NCBI GenBank assembly: GCA_022496805.1
Contig: CM040091.1
Coordinates: 18,838,336-18,902,335 of the forward strand
DNA: 64,000 nucleotides
Origin: Pohlia nutans
Taxonomy: Eukaryota; Streptophyta; Bryopsida; Bryales; Mniaceae
Direction: 5' to 3'
The notes beneath the pieces were generated by a model, which saw nothing but the letters and a program-made list of their open reading frames with translations, was not told the origin of the DNA and made no database searches. The translations under genes were made by a program, and so were the position numbers. Of this stretch, positions 47,605 through 61,470 are shown in pieces; position 1 is the stretch's first letter; every line of letters begins with the position of its first letter.

Positions 47605-48697
47605 TTCTCAAGTAGTACATTGCAATTTTAGTTGTTCCATACTATGATAAGCCCATTCTCTTGTGAAAAGGAGAATAATTTCCTACAGCTAAAAAGACAA
47701 GACTTTGAATATTTTTTTGTTTCGCAGTTTTACCTTCCTCCATTTCGGGAACACAGATGCATGTGCAGCAGGAGGGGCTCGGTGTGAATGGGCCAAGACG
47801 AGTAAAGAGATGTTGACGGAGTTTCTGCACTGTCTGAATCTGAGTCAAGTGAGGAAGAACAAATAAATAGTGCAAGATTAGATACTGTTGACTTTTGTAA
47901 AAGATGAGCCAGTTGCCGCATACGGGTAACACGTGTATATTTGTATGCATAACGTATGTATGTATGTTGGTGCTTGCAATCACCAGTGATAGAAGCAGCT
48001 GCTCATGGGCCATTCACACCAAGAAGCTGCTGCACTTGCGTTGCATTCATACATCCGAAGTAGCAATTTTTTTGGGCGTGGAAGAAAAAAAAAACAAAAG
48101 TCACTGTAAGTTTGATTGGACAATTATAAGAAAGTCAATATATTTTTCATTTCAAAACCATGAATTTTGGGTCTTTTAAAGGTTAAGTGAGATATACATA
48201 TCAAAATATTTGTACATCATGAAGTCAAGGAAACTTTGACTATCCATAACTCCATGAAGTTTTGTTTAATCATATTATTTATTTGTTTCAAAGTGTGTTA
48301 AATGAATATTTCTTTCTTTTGGTTTTTATGATTTTTAATTTTAGGTTTGTCTTGTCATTCAAATTGAGAAAAACCCAAGAAATGATCTTCAGAGCACTTT
48401 TTGATGGCCTACTTTGTAGCCATGAAAAAAAATCAGTAATTTTATCAATTGAGGTAATAAATTACATTTTTTAATTTATTTTGGTGTACACTATAATGTA
48501 ATTGAATAAAAAGTTGCAAAGGAATGAAAGCAAAGTTGTGAATTTTCTGCTCAAAAATGAGGAAAAACCCTTATCTTTGGCATTTTGTTGCAATGTGTTA
48601 AAATATGGCTACCAACCTATACGCACATCATAAGCTAGGTATGGAAGTATGGACATGGCTACTGCTACAGTGCTATGTCAAAAGGGCTCTATGAGAG
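47605..48697. other. Intergenic, nothing assignable
   Basis: A reverse frame at 47642-48013 lacks features. No gene seen. Confidence 0.4.
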
Positions 48698-48922
48698 GTA
48701 GATAGATAGATAGAAAGAAACTCCGACCTTTTTTCAAGGCAGGCGTGAATAAAGTGTTTGTTCGTAATGTTAATGACCCAGTGCCCACCGGACAAAGGGC
48801 CATTGAAACAAAACTTTTTTTAGAAGTCCCTTGCAAAATGTACAACAAGTCTGCGCAGCCGGGGAATCGAACCCCGGTCAGTACGGTGGGAGGGTACTAT
48901 GATAGCAGTACACCAGCTGCAC
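48698..48922 (-). mobile_element. SINE with tRNA-Gly head and TCTA-repeat tail
   Basis: Reading on the minus strand from 48922, a 71-nt tRNA-like head is followed by a body of about 130 bp (CCTTTGTCCGGTGGGCACTG, TTTATTCACGCCTG). It ends in GGAGTTTCTTTCTATCTATCTATCT. Body and tail recur at 26320-26447 and 62052-62189. No target duplication was found for this copy. Confidence 0.75.
48852..48922 (-). tRNA. tRNA-Gly(CCC)-like sequence, probably the SINE head rather than a working gene
   Basis: 71 nt fold as a tRNA. The acceptor GUGCAGC pairs with GCUGCGC (one G-U). The anticodon loop is CUCCCAC (anticodon CCC), and the T arm is CGGGG-UUCGAUU-CCCCG with a perfect B box (GGTTCGATTCC). The A box is altered (TGGTGTACTGC against the usual TGGTGTAGTGG), and the anticodon stem has a C-C mismatch beside the loop. 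With a SINE body directly downstream, I read it as a tRNA-derived promoter. Confidence 0.6.
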
Positions 48923-49096
48923 TGATTTATTGCTCACAAAGCTCACAAAACTTGGCAGGTGTTGCCAACTGCAGCCCCCTGAAAAGCTCAAACGGGTTCG
49001 TTTAAAGTGACCCCTCGCACATTCCTTTGGTCACATTGCAAAGAAGATGAAAAAGCAAATCCATTAGCAAAAAAACCACCTTCATACTTTATATTG

Positions 49097-49487
49097 TAAG
49101 GTAGTAACACCTTAAACCGACAGAATAAGGGAATTGGTAACCGGGGAGTGCAAAAAGCATGAAGTGAAACCATGAATGTGTTAGCAAATTGGAGACGAAG
49201 TGTTGGGTCTTGGAATCAAAAAATTTGGACACATGAGCAATTTTACACGAATTTTTGAAGTGAAGGTGTTGTAGACACCTAATCAAAATTGTAGACTTAC
49301 CCAAAAGAAACAGAAGGAACACATGGACAAAACTGGTCAATGCTTCCATCTCATTGGTTCCATCTCATTGGTTCTAGTGAACTTTTAGTGAAGTTGTGGT
49401 CCATTTTCGGTACACTCCCAATCACTTTGAGGTGAAATTATAGGAGGCGGGAATGGGTACTTGGCAGTTTAAGGTGTTACTACCTTA
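49097..49487. mobile_element. MITE with perfect 21-bp inverted ends
   Basis: TAAGGTAGTAACACCTTAAAC at 49097-49117 is exactly complementary to 49467-49487. If TA is the duplicated target, this is a Tc1/mariner (Stowaway-like) element. Length 391 bp. A reverse frame inside has no features. Confidence 0.8.
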
Positions 49488-50432
49488 GTCAATCAGTCGT
49501 TAGGATTGGCAAAAAATAATTATAAAAATAGAATATGGAAATTCCTTTTTCTAAAAAAATTCCAGTTTATATGTTGAAAAAGTGAATCTTGAAGAGAGAA
49601 ATTTCAGCCAATGGAGGCCTAGAAACTAAGAAGACCAATTTCTCGTTGGCTGAAATTTCTCTCCTCACGGCTTCTCACCTCCAGTGTAAAGAGGCCCTTA
49701 CACTCAAGGGGTCCAATTCACACCTTGTGTTTTCTGTAACTTGTGTTTTGTTTTCTATATAGGATGCAATACATGCCACATCACAATAAATGTTATCCTA
49801 GACTACATACAAATTGCACTTCTACACTTCGGTTTTCTTTTTTCTTTTTAAGAGAAATAGAAGGCATTATGTGATGTACAATTCAAAACATGCACAAATT
49901 GCAAAATCTCATGGTCTTAGTCTTGTGGTAAGTAGCAATATAGATAGTAATAAAAGAGTAAATCATTATGTTCAAAACTGAAAGAAAGTGAGGGAAGCCA
50001 TAACACTGGATTTGTGCCATGTCAAAGCTCCAAGTACATGCCTAACCATGCTAAGGTGGAGCAGCCTTAGAATGATATTATGGACTGCCAATAGTCAAGC
50101 TCCAAAGAGGATACAGGATAGCACCCTTAACTTTCACAAGGACTAGGGAATGTCAAAGCTAATAAAGTGATCCCTCGGTAAACCAGATGGAGACCTGAAG
50201 GAATTAAATAGTGCGGCAATAGCCTACCCAATTGCTCTCTCCATACAGAAGAAACTCAAATGCATGCTAACCAGAAGCTACAAATATCAGAGACCCCTGA
50301 TCCTGTCAATTACCACAAATCAATATTAGAGGCTGCAAATGAGAACGCTCTGGATAAACATTGTAATGTGAGATATTTAATATCAAAAATCAATCCACAA
50401 TAAAAATGGGTCGAAGAGACTAACTGTTCTTT
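49488..50432. other. Intergenic; hairpin at 49594-49663
   Basis: Two perfect 18-base arms (GAGAGAAATTTCAGCCAA and complement) are separated by 34 bases. Otherwise AT-rich with no gene seen. Confidence 0.5.
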
Positions 50433-50635
50433 TTAACCCCAAAAAGGACAGAGGATTCATGGCTTTAAAATGAAAATTTAATTGCAAAAATTGCATTTCA
50501 GATGAGCCCAAAATTTTATATCAGTGAAGAAAATTGCATGTGTTGGTCAAAGAATAAATAAATTGAAACAAAGGGAAGATCTACTCAAAAACAACATGAG
50601 GCCCAATTTGGGCTTATTCGTCGTTAAGGGGTTGA
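50433..50635. mobile_element. TTAA-type MITE just 3' of UMP-CMP kinase
   Basis: TTAACCCCAAAAAGGACAGA begins a copy of the family found twice in kinase intron 3. The body (GGATTCATGG, TTTTATATCAGTG) is conserved. The right end (TTAAGGGGTTGAA) is degraded. Confidence 0.6.
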
Positions 50636-50822
50636 ACAAACACCAGATTTGAAGGCAAGAACAAATAAAAATTTAAGTGCAATTGAAAGACAAGTCTTTC
50701 AGCCAATATCATTACATTTAAAAAACATCTACACCACTTGTGTGTGTTACCATGGGAACTGGAGGGATGGCAAATCAGCGTCAGGGTTTAAAAAACAAAA
50801 AGAGAAAACAAACCTTCGTTTT

Positions 50823-53518
<2,696 letters not shown>

Positions 53519-53983
53519 GGCGTCGCCGCAACAAGCACAGATCTGAAGGAATGTGAAGCAAGAAGCACAGATCTGAGTGGCAAAACCTCAGGGGAGTTCA
53601 GTTGGGGCCTCGTAATGAGCGCGCGATGATTGAATGCGCGTGACGATTTCACTGTGAATCTCACTTTTGGGAGGTAATATTCATCCGAGATGCCGTGTGG
53701 GGCGGGTGCTTGATGAGAATTAGTGCGAGTTTTGAGTAAATAAAAAATGAATGGGCAAAAGGGGAAACTTAAAAGATGAATTGCGTTCACGCGAAGACTG
53801 AGGGACGCGCGGCGGGGGCTGGGCTGGGCTGGTCGTGACGAGACGAGACGAGACGAGGAGGGTCCGTCACGTTGCGAGTCCCGGAGCGCGGCCACGAAGC
53901 CGGTGGGGTTTAGCTGATGCTCGCGCTATCTTTAAAACAAAGAGGGCCTTAAACCTATTTTAAACTCATTATGTTTTTAAGCC
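53519..53983. promoter_or_regulatory. Presumed UMP-CMP kinase promoter and leader
   Basis: CpG-rich sequence upstream of the kinase start, with GACGAGACGAGACGAG repeats near 53837-53860. No TATA box was called. The reverse open frame here is in the leader and has no features. Confidence 0.3.
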
Positions 53984-54483
53984 TTAGGGGCGGTTTACAC
54001 TATGGACCAAGAGCCATGACCATGGGATTCTAAAATCTGTGATTGCCCCAAAAAGAGTTCTTGGTCCCATTTGGCTTTACACTACCTTGAAAAAAGGAGA
54101 ATGACCACTAACTTTGAGGTCCCCAAAAATGCTAAAATTTCCCAAATGGATAATGTTTTCATGGTCTCCTTGATTATAGTTGAGTCGAAGCAAATGCCTC
54201 GACTCAACTATAATCTAGGAGACCATAGGGCTCAAAAATCATTGATTGGCTAGTGTTCAATTATTTAAAGAGAAAGGAGGAAAAAGGGGAGGATAAAAGA
54301 GAGAATGATGAGCTTAAACTTGTCCCGGTCTAAATCCACTTTAAACTACAAAGAGTGACTAAGTCATTTAAAATTGCATTTTTGATTTTTCATGGTCACG
54401 GCTCTTGACCAAGAGCCATGACCATGAAAATGATTTAATTTTCTTGGTCATAGCTCTTGGTCCATAGTGTAAACCGCCCCTAA
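53984..54483. mobile_element. 500-bp MITE, left arm of a 1-kb palindrome
   Basis: TTAGGGGCGGTTTACACTAT begins it and ATAGTGTAAACCGCCCCTAA ends it. Inside is a second inversion (GGTCTCC-TTGATTATAGTTGAG and complement, one mismatch, near 54162-54223). It is nearly identical, in reverse, to 54516-55015. The small frame at 54071-54253 has no features. Confidence 0.85.
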
Positions 54484-54515
54484 GATCACCTCTAAGGCCA
54501 AGTGCGAACATACCC

Positions 54516-55015
54516 TAAGGGGCGGTTTACACTATGGACCAAGAGCCATGACCAAGAAAATTAAATCATTTTCATGGTCATGGCTCTTGGTCAAGAGCCG
54601 TGACCATGAAAAATCAAAAATGCAATTTTAAATGACTTAGTCACTCTTTGTAGTTTAAAGTGGATTTAGACCGGGACAAGTTTAAGCTCATCATTCTCTC
54701 TTTTATCCTCCCCTTTTTCCTCCTTTCTCTTTAAATAATTGAACACTAGCCAATCAATGATTTTTGAGCCCTATGGTCTCCTAGATTATAGTTGAGTCGA
54801 GGCATTTGCTTCGACTCAACTATAATCAAGGAGACCATGAAAACATTATCCATTTGGGAAATTTTAGCATTTTTGGGGACCTCAAAGTTAGTGGTCACTC
54901 TCCTTTTTTCAAGGTAGTGTAAAGCCAAATGGGACCAAGAACTCTTTTTGGGCCAATCACAGATTTTAGAATTCCATGGTCATGGCTCTTGGTCCATAGT
55001 GTAAACCGCCCCTTA
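54516..55015. mobile_element. 500-bp MITE, right arm of the palindrome
   Basis: An inverted copy of 53984-54483 of the same length, separated by 32 bp. I count only about five differences by eye. Confidence 0.85.
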
Positions 55016-55283
55016 GAAGGCGGTCTTACCACCTTAGTAAGTGTGTGTTCCCACCTACACTCTTTAGTAATTACCAATCCTACGTCACCTACGTGGATAT
55101 CCACATGGCACACTTTAAAGAATGGGTATTAGCTAACATTTAGGAGAACAAAAAATACTTGAGCGATAGTAGGCAATTGTTAAGGGAGCATCAAAATTGG
55201 AAATATTCTTAAGTTTTGAACACTTAAGAATGGTCTTAACTAATATCGCTCTTGAGGGGCTATTATGTAATTATGTTATTATT

Positions 55284-55844
55284 TGTCACTGACATAGAAC
55301 CTTGAGATGGGTATTGCAAAGACTAGGCCTTGAAACTAGAGATATGTTATGGTTCAAGACTAGTTCGTGATGGGTATTGCCGTAATTGTCCAGAGATAAG
55401 TTATTGTCCAAACTAATTCGTGATGGGTATTGCCGTATTGTCCAGTGATAAGTTATTGTCCAAACTAGTCTGTGATGGGTATTGCCACCGACATAGAACC
55501 TTCAAAGAATACTTCTAGAAGTTCTATAGGTCCTTTGACTTTTAGGATCTTTCTAGATACTTCCTAGGGACTCTCATAGTCTCTAGGAAGCCCCTTCAGA
55601 AGCTTCTTTAGTACTAGCATATCTAGGGGACGAGATGAGGGACTTCTCATTCTCGTCAACACAATTTAGGAGCAACCTTGAGTATTGCCTTGTCTTGAAT
55701 CTTGTTCAACTATCGATTTAGTTTAATATACTTTTTTGAGAACCACTCTTGTGTATAGTTATTGCACTTCTTGTTCTTGGGTCCTTGCTCATGCTCTTAT
55801 TCTTGTTCTCTTGTTCTTGTTCTTGAGTTCTTGTGTCCTTGACA
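55284..55844 (+). repeat. 5' LTR
   Basis: 561 bp. It differs from the 3' LTR by about three substitutions and one 3-base indel near the start (TGTCACTG against TGATATCACGG). Internally it carries about 55-bp repeats around GTGATGGGTATTGCC. Confidence 0.93.
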
Positions 55845-55940
55845 GTTTGACAAGAGTGACATTGTCAATACTAGAGTTTGGTCTTTCTTGATAAGAATGG
55901 ATTACCCCTTTCTTGAAAGTACTAGAGCCTTCTAGACGTT

Positions 55941-56184
55941 GCGGATTACCCTCCTCTAAGCTAGTATTGTTATGTGTTATAAAATTCTTTCTTGATCAAG
56001 AGCGGATTACCCTCCTCTAAGCTAGTATTGTTATGTGTTATAAAATTCTTTCTTGATCAAGAGCGGATTACCCTCCTCTAAGCTAGTATTGTTATGTGTT
56101 ATAAAATTCTTTCTTGATCAAGAGCGGATTACCCTCCTCTAAGCTAGTATTGTTATGTGTTATAAAATTCTTTCTTGATCAAGA
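55941..56184 (+). repeat. 61-bp repeat, four exact-looking units, in the retrotransposon leader
   Basis: GCGGATTACCCTCCTCTAAG recurs at 55941, 56002, 56063 and 56124, with a partial unit at 56185. The units appear identical. They lie between the 5' LTR and gag, where packaging or internal initiation signals would be. Confidence 0.9.
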
Positions 56185-56303
56185 GCGGATTACCCCTTTT
56201 TCAAAATTGGGTTTTAACATTTTAAAGGTTGCGGATTACCCACCTTTAATTGTCTCTACTCTTCATAGAATTCTTTTGTTTCCTTCTCTAGAGTGATTTC
56301 AAG

Positions 56304-57371
56304 ATGTCGGGAGTTGTAGATACAAACCCAACAGACTTAGTTGAATCAAAACTAGATGCCGTTGTCAAAGCCATCGAATCTTTGTTGATCAGGACAAACC
56401 AAATTGAGAATTTTGTTTCTATACTTCACAACGATCTCGGGGCTAGCCCTTCACAAACGAGTGTTGCGCCTCAAGTTTTTCCATCCGGAGAACCATCAAT
56501 TCTTCCAATTCAAGAGGAGAATTCATCTCCTCAACATGTTGAGACTCCGAGACTCAAGGAGCCCCGAATTAGCCTTCCAGAGAAGTTTGATGGCACACGC
56601 TTTAAATTTCGAGGATTTGTCAATGAAATCCAACATATTACCTTTCTTCAACCGCATCGCTATCCGACAGCAGAATCGCGAGTAGGTTTAGTTGGAACCT
56701 TACTTACGAGGCAAGCTCTATCTTGGTTTGCTCCTCTGTTTGAAAAAAGATCACCGATCTTGAACAACTTCGAGATGTTATTAGTTGCTTTTGGAGAGGT
56801 GTTTGGAGAGCACGACAAGATTCGTTGGGCAACAACCAAGATTCGTTTTTTGCGACAAGGATCACGATCTGCATCTGTGTATGCATCAGATTTTTGACAA
56901 TTAGCATGCGACATCAATTGGGACGAAGAAGCACTTATGAGTCAATTTCATTGGGGACTACGAGATGATGTCAAGGACATGTTATTGTCTTTCTCTGATC
57001 CTCAAACACTCAGTGAGGCAATAAGTCAAGCCGTGAAGTGCGAAAATCGATTATTTCAGCGACGTCAAGATCAACGTTCTTGGACTTCATCAAAACCATA
57101 TAGATGTTCTTCTCACTCGGCTACTTCGAGAAATATTCCAAGCAATCATTCGGAAGTGGAAGACATGCAAATTGATGCGGTACGATTCAAGCCACTTACG
57201 CTACAAGAGAAGAAACGACGATTTGAAGAAGGTTTATGTTTGTATTGTGGAGAACCAGGCCATAAAGCTGACAATTGCTTTAAAAAACAACACTGTCATA
57301 CTTTCAAGACACGGAGCACGTTTGTGGGGGACCATCAACAATCAAAAAACGAAGAGACCCAGCCACAATAG
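56304..57371 (+). pseudogene. gag of the chromovirus, one internal stop
   Basis: The frame opens with ATG at 56304, carries a Ty3-type capsid region and ends with a CCHC zinc knuckle (CLYCGEPGHKADNC, near 57235-57276). A single TGA at 56895-56897 splits it; both halves are in the same frame. The codon context (TTTTGACAA) is compatible with a CGA-to-TGA transition. Confidence 0.85.
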
Positions 57372-60300
57372 AGACTGTGCGGTTGGACGAGTTCAAATCA
57401 CAAGGTCTCTTCCTTTCCAGTCAATCCTCTCGTTGTTTTAACGTTCTTTTTTCTTTTGCTTGTTTGAACTTTCGAACATCCGCCTTGATAGATTCATGAG
57501 CCTATGCTTGTTTCATAGATGAAGATTTCGTAAAACTTCATAATATTTCTTTAGTTAAAAAACCTTATCCTGTTCCGGTAGAAGTAATAGATGGACGACC
57601 CTTAGCCTTAGGTCATGTCACTCACGAAACTACTCCTTTAGAAATAGAGTTAGAAGGTCATAATAGTTTTCTTGTTTTCAATGTCATTAAAACCCCTACA
57701 AGCTCTATCATACTAGGACTATCTTGGCTTAGAAAATACAATCCCAATATAGATTGCAGTACCCTCAAAATTAAGTCATTTCCTAGTACTACAATTCCCC
57801 AACACAACCAACTAGGTCCAAAATTCGTCACCCTAAACCATTGTTCATTGGAGCAAAGGCTTTTATGAGAGCTGCGAAACACAGCAATCCGTTTGCTATT
57901 TATGCAACTCCGGCTCGTGAAGAAGCAACTATAGTTACGAGTATTCCGGATCAGTATAAGAAGTTTCAAGATGTTTTTGAGAAGAAAAATGCTGACATTT
58001 CACTGGAGTATCGACCTTATGACTGCGCGATTGATCTGCAAGATGGCGCGCAACCACCTTTTGTCCTGATTTACAACCTCTCGCAAAACGAACTCGTAGC
58101 ATTGAAGAAATATATTGAAGAAAATCTCACCAAAAACTTCATCCGACACTCGAAGTCCCCAGCTGGTGCCCCAATACTCTTTCTCAAGAAGAAGGACGGC
58201 TCTTTACGTATGTGTGTTGATTATCGCGGCATGAACAAGATTACTGTGAAGAATCGATACCCGTTGCCATTGATATCTGGACTTTTTGATCAACTTGGAC
58301 AGGCCAAGATCTATACAAAGATTGATTTACGAGGAGCTTACAACCTAGTACGCGTTAAAGAAGGGACGAATGGAAAACTGCATTTCGAATAAGGCATGGT
58401 CATTTTGAATACAATGTCATGCCTTTTGGACTTACAAATGCACCTGCTATATTTCAACATTTGATGAATGATGTCTTCCGCGAATTTTTGAATAAGTTTG
58501 TCGTGTGCTATTTGGATGACATCTTAATCTATTCCAAGAATGGTGAAGAACATGAAGAACATGTGAAGCTTGTATTACAAAAATTACGAGATGTTGAACT
58601 ATACACAAAAGCAGAAAAGTGCGTATTTCATCAACCGCAAGTGGAGTTTCTTGGGTATATTATTTCCAATAAAGGCTTATCTATGGATCCAAAGAAGATT
58701 GAAGCTATCACAAATTGGTTAACTCCCCGAACGGTACGTGATGTACAATGTTTTCTCGGATTTGCTAATTTTTATCGAATTTTCATCCAGAATTATTCTC
58801 AAATCGCTGCTGCATAGACTCGATTGACATGCGAAGACAAGCTCAATTGGGGACTTGAAGCACAAAATGCGTTTCAGAATCTGAAGACTGCTTTTAGAAC
58901 GGTTTCAATTTTGATTCATCCAGACTTCTCAAATCCATTTTACGTGGAGACTGATGGATCAGACTTTGCATTAGGTGCAGTCTTATCGCAAAAGGGAGAT
59001 GACGCAAAACTTCATCCAGTTGCGTTCTATTCTAGAAAATTCTCTGCTGCAGAAATCAACTATGAGATCCATGACAAAGAAGTACTTGCTATAGTGGACT
59101 CGTTTCAAGAATGGCGTCATTTTCTTGAACACGCTTCGCACCAGGTGACTGTATATACAGATCACAGAAATCTTGAATATTTTATGTCAGCTCGTGTATT
59201 AAATCGTCGGCAAGCTCGTTGAAACATGTCATTATCTCGTTTTGACTTTGTCATCACATATCGACCTAGAAGACAACAAGGATTATCAGATGCCTTGTCT
59301 CGAAGATCCTATCTTGCGCCTAAAGAAAGGGAAGCTGCGTATGACCAACAACGAACAATTCTTCAGAAATCGAGCAATTTCGAGTTCATGGAGCGACTAT
59401 GGCAATGCCAGTTGACTCATCATTTCTTGACCAAGTTCGTGCAATATTAGCAACGGACCCTCTTGTTCTTGACATTCAGCGTCACTTTGCTATTGATCAC
59501 GACAATTTCAAGTTTGTGGATGACCTCTTGTATTTTGAGGAGCGCTGGTATATTCCAGAAGGTTCTACACGCCTTCAAATTCTTCAAGTCCGTCATGATT
59601 TTCCTGCAGCCGGACATTTCGGGTTCAACAAGACGTTAGAACTCATTTCTCGAGATTTTGGGTAGCCTCAGATGTCGTAGGCTGTCAAAGACTACATTCT
59701 TTCTTGTGACACTTTTTCTAGATCGAAGAATTCACGACATCGTCCATATGGACTCTTGCAGCCGCTGCTTATTCCAAAGCAGCCATGGTCTTCTGTTTCT
59801 ATGGATTTCATCGCCGATTTACCTCCATCGAAGTCATTTGACACCATATTCGTGGTTGTTGACCGATTGACAAAAATAACACATTTCATTCCTTCCAAGA
59901 AGATAATCATTGGAGAAGAGACAACAAGATTATTTTTGGACAACATTTATCGATATCATAGATTATCAGATGACATCGTTTCAGATCGTAGACCGCAATT
60001 TGTCTCTAAATTTTGGAGATCTCTCTTTGAAATTTTGAAGGTGCAAATCAAACTCTCTTCTGCTTTTCATCCTCAAACTGATGGCCAAACGGAGCGTGTA
60101 AACCAAGTATTGGAGTAGTATTTGCGTTGCAATATTAACTATCAACAAGACGATTGGACCTTGCACTTGCCATTGGCTGAGTTTGCGTATAATAATACCG
60201 TTCATACATCGACTCAACAAACGCCATTCTATGCCGACTATGGATATCATCCAAAGTTTGACATGTTAAATCAGTCAAAGAATGAGAATCCGGCAGTTGT

Positions 60301-60856
60301 CGACTTTGCAACAAGATTATCAGAACTTCATGCATTGATGAAGATTCATTTAGAAGAATCCGAAGGTCGCTACAAAGTTGCCGCAGATAAACTTAGAAAT
60401 GAATCACCGTCATTCCTAGTTGGTGACAAAGTATGGCTTATTCGACGCAATATCAAGGCTACAAGACTATGTGATAAGTTGGACTATCGTCGATTAGGAC
60501 CATTCCCTATTCAGCAACAAGTCAATCCGGTGGCTTTTTGGTTGTACCTACCAGCATCTATGAAGATACATCATGTTTTTCATGTGTCACTGTTAGAACC
60601 ATACAAAGAGTCGAATATACCAGGAAGAAAGCAACCACCACCGCCCAGCATTGAAGTTGATACCCACGAGGAATATGAAGTTGAAAAAGTACTTGATTCG
60701 CAGCGAAGACGAGGCAAATTAGAATATCTTATACACCGGCGTGGTTATGACATCAATGAACGGACGTGGGAACCAGCAATCAATGTCGCTGGCGCGCTTC
60801 AAAAGGTACAAGAATTTCATCGACGCTATCTTGATAAGCCACGATCTATTCGATGA
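57372..60856 (+). pseudogene. pol: protease, RT, RNase H, integrase-chromodomain, multiply broken
   Basis: The protease segment (about 57470-57860) has its catalytic Asp-Ser-Gly triad interrupted: the Gly codon is TGA at 57497-57499. RT spans 57841-58817 with YLDD intact, and a frame change near 58366. A TAG at 58815-58817 precedes RNase H (TDGSDFALGAVLSQ). Further breaks are TGA 59220-59222, a frame change near 59395, TAG 59663-59665, TAG 59678-59680 and TAG 60116-60118. The integrase retains MDFIADLP and SDRRPQF but has lost a Cys of its HHCC zinc site (CDTF). The last 60 residues form a chromodomain (YEVEKVLDSQ...TWEP), which in chromoviruses targets integration to modified chromatin. Confidence 0.9.
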
Positions 60857-60890
60857 TAACTTCAACAAGAAACTCTTCCATTGAGAGCTG

Positions 60891-60898
60891 TATATAAA
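60891..60898 (+). promoter_or_regulatory. TATA-like box before the retrotransposon's 3' ORF
   Basis: TATATAAA lies 77 bp upstream of the ATG at 60975, in the gap between pol and the extra ORF. It may mark an internal promoter; position and sequence are the only evidence. Confidence 0.4.
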
Positions 60899-60974
60899 GA
60901 GGGGAGAATAGTCAAAGAGCAACACAACTCTCAACCTCAGAAACATCTTCTCTTGTACTTCTTTTCTTCTCAGT

Positions 60975-61418
60975 ATGTCTAATTGGAAGGTATTCCAAGA
61001 CTCTTTAGATTCTGAATCGCAACCAGAGTCTGAGCATGAGCTGTCTTTATCACAATTGCCGAACCAGCCTGCAGATCCTTTGCCACCACAAGAGCCTCGA
61101 ATCGAAGCTGGACCTTCTCAACAACGAAGACGGCCTTGAGATGAAGAACCTCTTGAACTACGACAACGTTGAAAAATACCCAGTAGCAGATCGTTGGTGA
61201 TTGTCATCGAAGTAGAACCTGCTTTTGAAGGTCGCCCGGAAGCAGTATTTGAAGGACTCTTTTGCAACGAAACTACAGAAGTCCAAGCATGGTCTCAAGT
61301 AGCGGGCGTCGGTCACTATTGTTGGTTGCAAGGGCCCTTAAACCACTTGACTCGCGCTAGACAACTTGACTATGTCGGAGAAACCATGAGACATATTTTT
61401 TATTTTCTTCGCCTCTGA
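60975..61418 (+). pseudogene. Extra ORF between pol and the 3' LTR, unknown function
   Basis: A 148-codon frame starts MSNWKVFQDSLDSESQPESE, is acidic and Pro/Gln-rich at first, and ends in a Cys/His/Trp-containing portion (GHYCWLQGPL). Two TGA codons interrupt it (61137-61139, 61170-61172), both in contexts fitting CGA-to-TGA change. No membrane segment is evident, so it is not an obvious envelope gene. No homology recognised. Confidence 0.5.
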
Positions 61419-61470
61419 ACGAGAGTCCACAAGAACACTCTTCGTGAAGACTCGTCGCTAGAGAGGGAGG

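Noticed and set aside
48852..48922. Functional tRNA-Gly(CCC) gene
   Set aside because: Altered A box, a stem mismatch and a SINE body and tail directly downstream favour a SINE head.
54071..54928. Near-identical 60-codon ORFs on opposite strands
   Set aside because: They are the same stretch of the two inverted MITE copies, not genes.
55941..56184. CRISPR-like array
   Set aside because: Contiguous identical 61-bp units without variable spacers, inside a eukaryotic retrotransposon leader.
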